From Hirsutella rhossiliensis (taxonomy: Eukaryota; Ascomycota; Sordariomycetes; Hypocreales; Ophiocordycipitaceae), in contig NW_025408673.1 in assembly GCF_020360975.1 (NCBI RefSeq), positions 186,001-250,000 on the forward strand: 64,000 nucleotides of DNA. The letters are read 5' to 3'. Under the pieces are notes generated by a model that saw nothing but the letters and a program-made list of their open reading frames with translations, ran no database searches and was not told where the DNA came from. The first letter of the stretch is position 1, and each line of letters starts with the position of its first letter. Positions 11,940 to 24,029 of the stretch are shown one piece after another. The position numbers were made by a program, and so were the translations under genes.

Positions 11940-12695
11940 GATAGGAACGGCTAAGTGGCTCGAGAAGGAGTAACCTAGGGGCCCCTACCCAAGGGACCCC
12001 TTTAGTCTCTATTGGCTACTTATAAAGAAAGGTCCGGCAGGCTACTAAAGACTATTAGAAGGGCCTCTAGGCTACCGAGGCAGCTAAGGGCCCTAGGGCT
12101 AAGGGCCTAGGCAAGCACTATACGTCTATTCGAAAGACACCCCGCCTAGCCCTTAGCCCGGAAAAGGACCTTATAGGGAGGCCTAGGCCGACCCTCTCGG
12201 CCTTCTACTAGCTTCTCTTCGGGGCCGGCTTCCTATTTTCCTTCCTAAAAAGGACTAATAAGGTAGACCGAGACGACTGCCGCTGCGGCCAAGGAAGGCA
12301 TACGGCTAGGCACCTTATCCTAAGGTGCCCGAACTATAGGAGGGAAAGAGAGGTCCTTTACCGGACCTCTAAGAGACGGAAGGGGGCCCTTAGCCTACCT
12401 CTTCTAAGGAAAGAAGGGGAGCCCTTCTAACCTTCTTAGCTAAGACAGAGATAGGGACAGCTAAGTAGCTCGAAAAGGAGTAACCTAAGGGCCCTAGGGC
12501 CCTTAGGCAGGGGAAACACCGCGCGGGAGGAACCAGACTAATCTTTCCTTTATCTTTGCCATTATAGCTACCCTTTCCCTAATTGGTTATAAGCCCCCGG
12601 GCTCTACAGCTAGCTAGGACTGCTAATAGGGGCCTAGGCCCCTATTAGCCTCGCCATGGCCCTAGAGGCTGCATGCGAGTAATGATATAAAAAAA
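11940..12695 (+). mobile_element. 5'-truncated Tad-like LINE copy with A-tail
   Basis: About 756 bp, homologous to the last ~730 bp of the copy ending at 6268, but with far fewer CpA-to-TpA changes. The terminal zinc knuckle is intact in one frame (DCRCGQGRHTARH near 12271-12315). It ends in an A-run at 12689-12697 and is flanked by a 12-bp direct repeat, so it inserted by target-primed reverse transcription. The first ~40 bp (11941-11980) duplicate a segment found 510 bp further inside (12451-12490), an unusual chimeric 5' end. It has no coding capacity of its own. Confidence 0.85.
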
Positions 12696-12707
12696 AACAT
12701 ACCCAAC
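12696..12707. repeat. right target-site duplication of LINE copy 2
   Basis: Exact repeat of 11928-11939 directly after the A-tail; defines the element's insertion site. Confidence 0.85.
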
Positions 12708-14181
12708 AGATCATCGAGCCCTGTGACACCCAAAATGTTCACGTCGGTTCAACCAGCAACATCGCCCAACAGATATATCATCAGCCGTCTTCAATGTTTA
12801 CTCGTCGAATTCGACGCATAGGTCAAGAGTGAGTGTCTTGGCTAAGGTAGAGCTAAGCTTCTGAGCTCCGCCTCTTAACGGGCATCTACGGGGTCAAGTC
12901 AGCACATCAAATTTCATGTTTCTATAGGGTGTTCGACCCTTCGGCAACAGTGACCCTCCTCAGCGACACGGGGCACGGGGGTAAAGGTTAAAACGGGCGG
13001 TTTACCTCAAGAACATCATACTTTCCATCACGGATCGATAAAACAAGCATCACATAGTTTGACAGGGCTAGGGCACAAACACAAGGCACACGCAGCACGC
13101 GGCCAGGAGCAAGAAAGTTCGTTATCCTCACGGCGGATGTTAATACCATATGATCAACGAGAAACCAAAATACCGGTATAAGTCTTGCGTCTCTCCGATG
13201 CCAGTGAAAATGGCGGTCTCGGTAGCCGCCGCTGACATGAAGTGAGTGATGCCCGGTATTCAGTGTTGCTCCGAATCGTATGACAAGACTGTTCGAGCCC
13301 GAGGCAATCCTGCTCTCGAGTTACGTACAACTTTCTGTATGCAACTACTTTTCGCGACTGCCCCCCGCGTGAGTTGGCGCCTGCAAATGCGTAAGGGAAA
13401 CGCCACTCCCCGGCCTCGGCCTCGGCCCAGTCTCACCAATGAAGGGTGATGAGCCTGCAGACATTCTCCGGCGAGACACTAAATACTCACTTCGTAAGCC
13501 CTGCCATGATAAACTAGGGCTGCCCCTCCTTGCACGAGGGATGCTCGCTTCGGCACGTCGGCTCCGTCCGAGTCGCGATCCGCCGGCCCCGGAGGATGAC
13601 AGCCATCTCCGCAACCACTCAAGGCCGAGTCAGGTGCCCGTATTTATAGCATCCAAAACATCCAATGGTGAGAAAGCAGCAACAGCCAAGGCCCCGGAAA
13701 ACTGCGCGGGGGAGCCATAGTGGAGGGTCGGCATTTCGAGTGTGCGACATGCCGAGGGTCCTATCCCCTGCAAAGCCGGACCGCACCTCTCGCGGCTCCG
13801 ACCGCCCTGCCGCCCCATCACGCTGATGGCCTCGAGACCATGTCGTCATATGCAAGCGACCCCGTCCCCCTAGCCCCGCCTTAGTGTTTCGTTGAGCCGG
13901 CCGTCATCGGTGCCGGTGCGCCGAATGCGCGGGACTTGCCCATCTAAATGCCACGGACTTAGCCCGCCTTCCTGTAAGCCAACGTCACATTGGAGTCACG
14001 GCTCACCACCATTTGCAGGTGAGATTCCGGGCATCCACGCTGTCTTTCCGCGGACTCGAACGTGCGTAGAGGGCTGTGCCGCGGACGTTTGGTGTTTATA
14101 AAGAGGTCCAAGGCTCTACGGGAGAGCCGAGGCCACCCCGTCTCATTCAAGCGTGATTCGTAAAGCCGTCTCAGCATCAGA
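12708..14181. other. intergenic region upstream of the P450 gene
   Basis: Ordinary composition, not RIPped. Only short, overlapping open frames on both strands, with no domain seen. It presumably holds the P450 promoter; no specific binding site is claimed. Confidence 0.55.
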
Positions 14182-15941
14182 ATGAGCTTCTATCCCAGCG
14201 AGCATTCAACACACATGTACGGGTCCGTCATCGGCATCGCCCTCGGGCTGGTGTTCCTTCGGGTAAGGCATCCCCTCTGTCGGCACTCTGTAATCAAGGA
14301 GTAACCGCAGGCGGCAGACCGTGGCCAAGGTCCTCCGAGCGCCCACGTCGCGCGTCCCAGGGCCCTGGTATTCGAAATGGACAAGCCTCGTCCTCGACTT
14401 TTACTTCCTCACGGGCAAGCGAAGCTTCTACGTGCACGCGCTCCATCAGCAGTACGGTACGGTTCATCCCGGGTGCATATATCCAACATGGAGCTGTGGA
14501 ATGGCAAATCTGACTCTTCGCAGGGCCCGTCGTCCGCATCGCGCCAAATGAGATAGACATCACCGACCTCGAGGCCGTCAAAACAATATACAGCACCAAG
14601 GAGACATTCCGCAAGTCCAACTTTTACCGCCGCATCGTCGCGCAGGACCAGCAGTCCATGTTCTCGACCGTCGACATCGACTTCCACCGCCGGCACCGCA
14701 GGCTCCTCGCCAGCCCCATGTCGGAATCGTCGTTGAAATCCATGACGGCGCGGGTCGACGCTCGAGCGCAGCTGGCCGTGGAGAAGATGGGCCAAGAAAT
14801 GAAGTCCCGAGGCGCGACTGATGTCTTCAAATTCTGGTTGTTCATGGCCACCGATGTCATCGGCGAACTCACGTTTGGCGACTCCTTTCGCATGTTAGAG
14901 CTCGGCCACGCAAGTCTCCCTATACACACGTACTAGGAGCTCCTTTCCAGGCGTAGCGCGCTAATATCCGGCCAGAAGAATGAATACGTTGGTGAGCTGG
15001 AGCGAGTCGGCCGAATGGGCGCCCTCCGCGCCACTTTTCCCTCGCTGGTGGGTTTTAGCAGAATAATTCCGTTGCCTATTTTCAGACAAGCACAAGAGGC
15101 CAGTCAAAACCTGAGGCGCTACGCGAGCGAATCCCTAGACCGGTATCGAAGGCTTGTCGTGGCCAGCCCCGACCTAGTGCAGCAGACACTCTTCACCAAG
15201 CTCTTCAAGGCGGAAAAGGAGGACACGATGCCATTTAACGAGATACGAGACGAGGCGCTCTCATACCTGGTGGCAGGAAGCGACACGACGAGCAATACCT
15301 TGACGTTTCTGACCTGGTCTGTCTGTCGCAATCCTCGGCTTCGCGCTTCGTTGGTTGAGGAGTTGCAAAAGCTGCCCGCCGACTTCACCGAAGCGCAACT
15401 GCGAGACCTCCCACTCCTTAACCACATCATCGACGAGACGTTACGCCTATATTCGGCCGCTCCATCGGGCCTACCGCGTGTTGTGCCGCCAGGAGGAATA
15501 GAGCTGGCGGGATATTGGTTCGACGAGGGCACCGTCGTCTGCGCCCAGGCCTACAGCATGCATCGTGAGAGCACCATCTATCCCAACCCAGATGCATTTG
15601 TCCCCTCGCGATGGGCAGAGCCCACAAAGGCCATGAAGGAGGCATACATGCCATTTGGTCGTGGTCCTCGAGGTAAGGGCGTGATCTACGCGAGCGTCTT
15701 TGAAACCCCTGGCTCTCTGCCTGCACCAGAAACTCGCTGACGCCCCCTTTTTGCAGTCTGTATTGGCCAGCATCTCGCGCAAATCGAGCTCCGCCTGGCC
15801 ACGGCTCGATTCTTCCTTGCTTTTCCCGAGGCTAAAATGTCGTCGCTGGAGGGTATGTCGGACCTCGACATGGAGCCCCGAATTCACTTTTTGCTGGCTC
15901 CATCTGGCAGCCGCTGCCTCGTGCAAGCCCAAGCCAGATAA
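14182..15941 (+). CDS. cytochrome P450 monooxygenase
   Basis: Predicted 495 aa in five exons: 14182-14262, 14318-14456, 14524-14909, 14976-15672, 15757-15941. The start MSFYPSEHS is followed by a hydrophobic helix (GSVIGIALGLVFL), the usual ER membrane anchor, then the proline hinge VPGPWYS. The I-helix oxygen-binding motif is AGSDTTSN, the K-helix ExxR is in DETLRL, and the heme-binding loop FGRGPRVCIG has its axial cysteine at about residue 436, completed only after removing the last intron. Intron 3 (14910-14975) has a GC donor (GCAAGT) with a normal CTAAT branch and CAG acceptor; without splicing it the frame stops. Domain order resembles class II microsomal fungal P450s that hydroxylate hydrophobic substrates. 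The CYP family and substrate are not assignable. There are no polyketide synthase, peptide synthetase or terpene cyclase genes nearby, so no cluster role is inferred. Confidence 0.93.
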
Positions 15942-16243
15942 AATTGGCGCGAATTGGAGGCGATGCGTTGCGACCTACAACAACGACTCAGTTATTATTA
16001 CTTAATACTGTACTCTCGGAGGCGGCGCGCTCCTTCGCCGTATGACATCTCTTGTCCACCTGAAATCAAGGATGCAGACCCAACTTCACCACGCTGCTGC
16101 AACGCAGGAGCAGTCACGCGACACAAACTCAATCAGAAGCCGCCATCGCGCCCCACGTAATAGCTCTGTTCAGGTCGCGAGGGCCTCGTCGCTTTGTTCA
16201 TGTAATTCTTGAATTAGTCTACCTGGTATAATGTCATGACGCT

Positions 16244-17347
16244 TCAATAAATCCGGATATCTATTGACAATGATGGTACAGAAAATGTGACGGGCTTGTT
16301 AGAGTAGTATGCTTCGGAACCAAAACTGAAATAGCCCAGGTAGTCTGCCTTTTTGGGGTAGTTTGGCTCGTTGGACTGGAGAATCTCCTCGATGAGGGGC
16401 GAAATATCACCGTGAAAGTCGTGGGCAGTCTCGGTTGCCTTCCAGGTCAGAACGTGCTGTTCCCGGCCGTTACGGCCATAGTACAGGTTGCTGGAAACGG
16501 AGGTCAGCTGGTGAACGGAACAGGCAGATGGGGGAAGCGTACAATTTCGTCCCGTCCAAAGTCTTTGTCGTGACGGTGCCGTTGCCCTGGCCAATGGCAA
16601 ACGTGGCGGGGCCAATAGCGGCAAACCACACCATGACTTCGTACTTTGCCTTTTCGCTGTCTGCGGCCCTTGACTTGTCGCTGTCTAGGAACATGTCGAT
16701 GGCGACGTTGGAGTTTACGTTGGCGGCCGTGAGCTCGTCGACGCTCGTCGACGCGCCCGTCTTGTTGTCCAGTCGCATGGTCCACGCCATGTCGATGCCA
16801 ATACTACTGACACTTTGGAGCTTGGCGGGGAGCACGTCGCCGTCGACCTTGATGTTGGGGAAGGCATGGACGGGTTGGTCGGTCGCCTTTGCTTGGGGAT
16901 ACTCCCAGACGACATTAAACTGAGGCGCCGTGGTCCCGGTCGCATAAGTCTGGTTGTTATAGGTCGTGACCTGGACAGGAGTCAGCGCGAGCGTGACGGG
17001 GAGCCGGCAAGGGCTTGTACTCACGTTCATGCACAAGAAGCCTGGATCTCCCTTGTTCCACGCCCACTGGTTGGGATTGACTGCAGGACTGGCGGTTAGC
17101 AAGGACAAGGCGACGAAAGGCGAACCGGCTGAGAAGACTCACGGGTGTATTCTTGACCCTTTGTTTCCGGATGGATACCAGTCGACTTTTGGCAGTACGT
17201 CTTCTCAACCCACTTGTTGTCGAGGGGTGGGACGAACAAGGGCGTCTGTCCCGAAGCCTGTCGATGGGCCTGGAGGCCGAGCAGGATGCCCAGCGTGGCG
17301 GCTATGGGCAGAGCCAGGAAGGCGACATTGACAAGCCAGCGGAACAT
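16244..17347 (-). CDS. GH12 endo-beta-glucanase/xyloglucanase with N-terminal membrane anchor
   Basis: Predicted 329 aa in three exons: 17347-17143, 17080-16543, 16490-16244. Introns of 62 and 52 nt are supported by donor GTGAGT/GTACGC, a GCTAACC branch in the first, and frame continuity. The GH12 core shows NPNQWAWNKG (cleft tryptophans), the nucleophile motif YEVMVWFAAIG (Glu), then LYYGRNGREQHVLTW and the acid/base region FGSEAYYS (Glu), so both catalytic carboxylates are present. GH12 enzymes cleave internal beta-1,4 bonds of glucan or xyloglucan. Most secreted GH12 proteins are about 240 aa with a cleavable signal; this one has roughly 60 extra N-terminal residues beginning MFRWLVNVAFLALPIAATLG, which reads as a signal anchor (type II). 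An upstream in-frame ATG at 17419 was not chosen because the context at 17347 (CAGCCATG) and topology are better. Confidence 0.88.
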
Positions 17348-20300
17348 GGCTGGTGCCGGGCGGCGCGAGGGTGCGTGGCCGCGTTGGCGAAAGAGGGTGC
17401 AGCAGAATGGACGTGGCAAGCAGCAAAGACGGTCTCTGGTTGATGGACGGATCGAGGAGCAATGAGTGAGTGTTGGCGGCCGTGTGTTGCGTTACGTGTT
17501 GCGTGTCGAGCTGAAGCGCGCAGAGGAAAAGCGAGTGAGTGGGCGCGAGCATCGACGGTTGGCAATTGTTGTTCGGGGCGGTCGTGTAAAGTCGCGATGG
17601 GCTCTGCCAAGGGGGGAAGATTGGGAGGCAGGTACTGTCAGGAGGAAAGATGCTTACTTAGTACAAGGGACTGGGGTGGGAAACCTAACGCGGGAGCTGA
17701 GCAGAAGTTGAGCCGAGCCTGTAGGCGCCCGGTATCTACTTACAGGCACTACCCGGGAGTTCAGGGGGGCCGGGGGGGTAACTGAAGGCGCTAGTACCCT
17801 TGGAGTGACTGTAGTATAATTAACTGATGGATTCAACCATACCAGGTACCTATGTAAGTACGTATGGCTGAAAGCAGTCGTAGACGTAATACAGGACGTG
17901 GACGATGAAGTGTCCACCGAGAAAAACAACCATCTACGGATCTGCAAATGTCAAGAGGCCACTACCTTATCAAGCCTCTAGTCGCTCTCCTCTCGTAGTG
18001 GGTAGCGCTTGACGCGGTGTGCATTCTTCCGTCGTTGCAGCGCGATGGAGAAATCATTTCCGTGTTTGTTTTGTGCGGTTTTAGGGGACATGGGTGGTGG
18101 CGTGGAATCAGAAGCTTCTCATCCTCGGCAGCCGTCAGTTCGAAGTACGTGGTCTCCGTGTTATTGACTGTGACTTCGTACTGTGCACCCACGCCAAGAT
18201 GCACCGAGGATCCCCCCCCGAAAACATTCCACCCCTCCCCCACGTGCCACTGCCAAGGGGCGGGAGTCTCTGTTCTGTAGTTCTGTAAATAGTGTACTGT
18301 ATGTACTCTGTACACGTTGCCTCATCCGCACGAGTCGTGCTCCTCTGGGCCTGGGCATTACCAGCTGCCTCGATAGACCAGGGGGAAAGGTGGCGATTGC
18401 GCTGCTCGTTTTCGACGCACATCTTCAAAGTGCTGGGCAGAGACTGAAATGTACTTGTAGGCAGAGAGAACCCTCAATGGCGGCCGGCCCGAGAGAGGGG
18501 CGTAAACGCACTCCACACGTAATCCACCCTGTCAGGGCGGGGGCAGAAGCCTTGGAGCACACGTGCACGGGTCGCTCCGTGGGCTGGCATACTTTGAGTA
18601 ATCGTCCAACCAATGGCGATGAAGGCTCCCCAAGGAAGTGATGGGCATCTGGCATCCGCAAACATTGACCTTGTGCATGCGATATCGACTGCGCCTCACC
18701 CGTCACCAGCACCACCAGGGACTGCTGGCTGGGCTGGTCGGCCATCTCTGCGGTACCACTCCATGCCGCAACGTTGCCAAAAAGCACCTTACCTACAGCC
18801 TCCTACAACAACCCAAGAAGCGTCCACCGCGTGCTGACTAGTAGTAGTGGTTTGTACAGTTGTGGTCGCTAAAAAGGGAGGCTGTTGGCATTTGGAGGCA
18901 ATTTTGGCCCGAGCGGAGCCCCGGGGCGTAGTCGGGCGCTAAAACAGCCCGCAAGAAACAGTGGGGGACGAACGGTACAGAGTGCTTTGTACCCACGATC
19001 ATTGTTGCCGAGGTCACTTACTCTAAGGTAGAGTACCGATGTACTGTACACACTGCCTCGCAAAGACCAACAACAGTCAATGATGGTTGCCTCATCGGCA
19101 ATCGGAATTGCTCCAACCAACTGTAGGGCTAGTGGCTGCCGCGTTTGTAGTCGCCACTCTGCCGAGACACAATATGGTCTTTGTTGCTGTTTAAGTGCTT
19201 GGTGGCCAGATGGACGGGCAAAAACGGCTGGGCCGAGACAGGCTGCCTTATCACTCCTCTGTTAAACGAGCCGGCGACGGCATGACATGTGAATGTAGGC
19301 CATTTGTGCGTACACATGTGTGTTGTGCTTGAACCCGTAGCACAAACGCTGCACTGTCCGTTTTTGGCTCGTGCTTCGGCCTCCGGCTCCCTTTGCCGAA
19401 AAAGACTAGATTATGCAAGGCATTAACTGCAGGGATGGATAACGGGCGGCCCAAGGCAGTGGAGTTGCACGAACCAACGGGCCTCGTCCCGGGCAGGCGT
19501 GGATAACAGGTTGACGCTTCACCGAGCGCGTCTCAGACGTTAGCAGGAAAGGAACAGCTTAATTAGTACCGGCACTGTTTTCAGAGCCGGGGCTTACAGA
19601 GGTCGTCTGGTGGAGCGGTCGACAAGCAGCAGACGAGATGTGCAAAACCGCTCGCTTGCATTGCGTTGCTCCGTTGCGGGTAGTTTGAGGCAATGCTGCG
19701 ACGGTTGCCCAGTCTTGACGTCTTGCAATAGTCCATGGGCAGGTGCGACTGGAGGAGAAAGGGAGGCAGCAGCATGCGCCCGGGCGCTTGCGGCGAGAGG
19801 AGCCAGGCCGATTACCCACCGTCAGCCTAGTGGCTCCTGGTTGGTGGGTCGGTCCGGCGAGCCAGCCAAGAGACAGGTTTATGGCTGGCGGGGCCCGGGG
19901 AATAAACTAAAAACAGACAGCGAGACCCACCGAATAAGGGGCCGAGTCGTCGCATCGTGGCTTTGCATTTTTCACAGTGCAAGATACAAGATGCCATCGA
20001 CGTCAACACAAGCAAAAGGGGGGCAGAGCCAAGCCTCTCCGCCAAGAGCGGCAGCGGCCAACGGACCAGACCAACGTACCAGACCAACGTCTTTGCGGCG
20101 TGACGGTTTATCAGCAGTGGTTGATGGCTCTGGCTACAGCATTTTGCTTCCACGGCGTGTTTAGCGCCCGACATCAAGGGGTCCGGTTGCACAAATCTCT
20201 ATTTTATGCGTCCATGACGGAAGGGGAGTACGACTCTCAGCTGCCTGGGGCACACCTTGTCTGGCGCACGGTGGCCAATCAAGACAAAATAAACAATCGC

Positions 20301-21588
20301 GCTCATGATAGCTCGCATGCACCCTCTGCCGAGTCACAGCACGGCCGTCTGTACAGTGCAATCTGTCTGGTCGCCGACAATCTCGAGGGTTCTTCGTATA
20401 AGCACAAGGGTCCAAGTCAGCAGCGGGTCGCTGGTCGGGCTGCGTTGTGCCTGCCAGTACCGCGGTCACAGCACTGGGCAGTTCTGCCTGTTTGACGAGA
20501 TGCCACGACCACAGCGCCACGGCTCTTTACAGAAACAATCTCGCAAGCATGCCGAAAAGAAACACAATCGGCGCTGTTTGTGGGCGGTTTACTCAGGAAT
20601 GCCGACTCCAGTGCTCCACCACGAGGTTTTTGGCAAGGGGGGCGTGGCTTTGGCTCGTGCGCAATGGGAGACCCTCTGATCTACACGCCTACCAGGGGGG
20701 TCCTTGTGCCTCCCGCCCCACCCTGGGGCCCGCCTAGCACAAACGCGCGCTACCGTGCGGGAGACCAGACGACCGTGGCTCTTGCCAGCGCCTAGGCTCG
20801 GCAGGCCTTGGAAGCACCTGGACGCTCAGGGGAACTCGAAGCTTGCTCCACGGGGCACTGCTCGCGTCGGATGCCTCGCCGCAAGCATGAGCCTTGCAAA
20901 CCATCGCAAACACAGAGTCGTCCATGTAGGGCTGCCCGCTGATGGGCGTCGGATGCGGTCGGTAGCCGGACGCACGCAGCGAGCTGCCCGCCACCTCTGT
21001 TCGTGTTCGTCAGGTGACCTCGAGGCATGCAGGCTCGGGGGAGACTAGAGAGATACCTGCATTGGCCATGGCATGGCGCCGTAGTAATTGGTGTGCTGGG
21101 GTTCATTCTGCCATCAAAATAATGGCACGCGTGCCTGGAATTGCTCCCGACAAGGTACTCCGTACAGTACCTCCAGTATTGCATGACCGTCCCTATTGTT
21201 CCATGTATAGTACACCGCCCAATAATTACCCTTTTGCTTCTGTTGTCCCAGCTGCCTCTTTTCCTCTCCCCCCTGCCTCGGCCTGTGTGCCTCGATTTCT
21301 TTCTCTCTCCCCCAAATTCTCTCGCTTCCAACTCTACCTGCTGTGCTTCTCTCCTTGACATCCGTCCTCCCACACCGAGGCTACCCACGCCTGCACATCC
21401 AGCCCTAACCACCTTCACTCGTTTATCCGCCCTCGGCCAAACGCCTTGAATGACTGCACCTTCGGCTCGGCAGGTTCCCAGTCGTCCTTGCTCTCGACCC
21501 GTGCCGCTCGCTCACCACCCTTCGGACGACCGTCTCAACTCTCGGTGACCAAGGCTGAACAAGACGCTCGACAGTCCGCCCTTCCACC
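17348..21588. other. 4.2-kb intergenic region between divergent GH12 and GT2 genes
   Basis: No gene supported. Many 60-200 codon frames overlap on both strands with no domain or intron logic. Small features include clustered TGTACTGTA/GTACTCTGTAC-type words near 18,290-18,320 and 19,030-19,055, a CACGTG word near 18,240 and another near 18,560, and a pyrimidine-rich leader at about 21,230-21,480 just before the GT2 start that is typical of fungal 5' UTRs. The base composition is not RIP-like. Confidence 0.6.
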
Positions 21589-24029
21589 ATGAAGAGCCAT
21601 CCAGCAGAGGAGATGCTGGAGATCGGCACCTTCCAGCGCCGGAACCAATCCTCTCCGTCTCCAGACTATCACCAGTTCTCGCGACCGTTCCCCGCCAACC
21701 CGAGGCCCGTTTCTTTCCAGGCCTCCGACGACAACTCGTCGCCCGACTGGCCTCCCTCAGCCACGGCAAAGTCAGACTCCCAGACGCTGGTCGACAGCCC
21801 CCAAGAGTCCCGCGCCAGCTTCCGATCATGGAAAACGGGCCAGCAGACGCCCGTCGATATGAACGGCTCGACCAGGTTCCTGCCCTTTGCTGACTCGGGC
21901 CCGTCAACTCCCATGGTAAGCATGGCCAGCCCTGTGCTGCGTTGGAGCCCTACAACCGAGCTACCTCCTCCTGGATGAATTTGTCGACTGACCCGGCTCT
22001 CGCCTCAGAACCAAAGCAGCATCAGTCTCGCCGGCCTCCTTCAAAATGCCGCCTCGCAGCCTGGAAGCAAATCTTGGGCAGAGAGTGACGAGTCCATAGC
22101 CGTTCTGCATAAGCGCGATGACGCTGACATCTGGCGTGGCTGGAAGCGGCACCTATTTCGCTTCGTGCCCGTCCTCACCTTTCTCAACACCGGAATCTAC
22201 CTGGCCTACCTCGCCCTGCGCATCCTGTGCGTCATCTGGGCCCAGCGAGTAAACCACACCGTCTACGCAGCCGCCTGGGTCTTCATCGGCGTCGAAATCG
22301 CCGTCGCCGTCCCCTCCCTTATGCACAACTCGTGGACCATGTGGTCTATGAAGAAGCGCACCCGCCAAAAGCTCAGGCTAAAGGGCTACGATGTCCCGAC
22401 CGTCGACGTCTTTGTCACATGCTGCGGCGAGGACGACGAACTTGTCATGGACACGGTCCGCGCCGCCTGTGACCTCGACTACCCCTATGACCGATTCAGG
22501 GTCGTGGTGCTCGATGACGGGAAATCGGCCAGCCTCGAGACCGCCATCGCCCGGCTGGCCATGAGCTATCCCAACGTCTACTACATGGCTCGCGAGAAGA
22601 TTCCCGGCAAGCCGCACCACTTCAAGGCCGGCAACCTTAACTACGGCCTCGAGCAGGTCAGCCTGCTACCTGGCGGAGCTGGCCAATTCATGGCCGCGCT
22701 GGATGCCGACATGGTTTGTCTCGCGCACCTTCTCGTCTGAGACCGCATCCATGCTAATCACTGGCATCACGCTAGATTCCTGAACGCGACTGGCTCCGAG
22801 CCGTCCTCCCTCATCTCTTGGCCGATCCCAAGATGGCGCTCGCTTGCCCGCCGCAACTGTTTTACAACACGCCACCTGCTGACCCACTCGCCCAAAGCCT
22901 CGACTTCTTCGTCCACGTGATTGAGCCCATCAAGGATGCGCTCGGCGTCGCCTGGTGCACCGGCTCTGGCTACGTCGTGCGTCGTGATGCGCTCGACGAC
23001 ATTGGCAACTTTCCCCTGGGCTCCCTGGCCGAGGATGTCGCGACGTCGACGCTCATGCTGGGCAAGGGCTGGAAGACGGCCTACGTCCACGAGCCTCTGC
23101 AGTTTGGCACTGTCCCTGAAGACTACGGCAGCCATCTCAAGCAGCGAACGCGCTGGGCCATCGGGACTGTCGACACGTCGTTCAAGCTCAACTTTTGCCT
23201 ATGGGGAGACAAAGTTCGCCAGATGGGGTTTGCCCAGCGCTTCTCGGGCTGCCTCTACGCCACGCTCAGCTTGTATACCATTCTTCTCACGGTTTCGCTC
23301 TTTGCCATTCCCATCATCCTCGTCATGGGCAAGACGCTGGTTGCCTACGCCACCAACGACCAGCTCCGGTGGCTGATTCGACTCTGTTTCGCGGCCACCA
23401 TTTCTAACCGTCTTTGCGAGTGGGTATTGTCCGTTCCCGCTGGCTACCACACGGGGCAGAGGAGTGCCCGGTACCAGTTGTGGATGTCGCCCTACATTGC
23501 TCTCTGCATCATCCGCTCCTTCATCCTCCCTCGCTGGCTCGGCGGCCAGGTCCAGGCCTTCAAGCCAACCGGGTCTCTGGCCTCGGCGCTGAACGAGCGC
23601 GACCCCCTGAGGAAGAAGAACATGATCCGCCGGTTGTGGGCCATTCTCATCAACTACATGGGCATTTTCCACCTTGCCTTTGTCTACCTCACCCTGGTTG
23701 GCGTGGTCATGACTTCTTTCCGCTGCTTCGTCGTCCAAAAGACGACCAAGGAAATCCTGCTCTGTTTGGTGACGCACGCCTTTTGGCCGCCGCTGACCTT
23801 TTTGTTCATCTGCAACTCTCTCTGGGTCCCCGTGGCCTACGCCATCGACCCACCGATGATGCCGGATCGAGAGCAGCTGCTGGATCGTGACCCCAAGACA
23901 GCCGTCGCCCATCCTACGGCGAAGAGCAAGAAGATTGCGTTTGGCGGCCAGGCGGCTTGGTTCGAGCTCGAGCTTACCACATCGACGCTGTACACAGCAT
24001 TCATCTTCGTTCTCTCGTTCATCTTCTGA
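21589..24029 (+). CDS. GT2 processive beta-glycan synthase (cellulose-synthase-like), membrane
   Basis: Predicted 761 aa in three exons: 21589-21915, 22009-22713, 22776-24029; the introns of 93 and 62 nt have CTGAC and GCTAATC branch points. An unstructured Ser/Pro-rich N-terminus (about 1-140) is followed by two membrane helices (FVPVLTFLNTGIYLAYLALR; TVYAAAWVFIGVEIAVAV) and the GT-A domain. Catalytic residues of processive GT2 synthases are visible: VLDDG (Asp278-279), LDADM (Asp341/343), EDVAT (Asp431) and the QRTRW signature (467-471). Several C-terminal membrane helices follow. The enzyme should polymerise a beta-linked glycan from a UDP-sugar at the plasma membrane and extrude it. The family includes mixed-linkage glucan synthases and other fungal CesA-like proteins; the product here is not predictable from motifs, and it is not a chitin synthase (QxRRW absent). 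Confidence 0.9.

Noticed and set aside
14182..17347. Secondary-metabolite cluster around the P450
   Set aside because: No backbone enzyme, cluster regulator or tailoring genes adjoin it; the neighbour is a GH12 glucanase and the other flank is a LINE.
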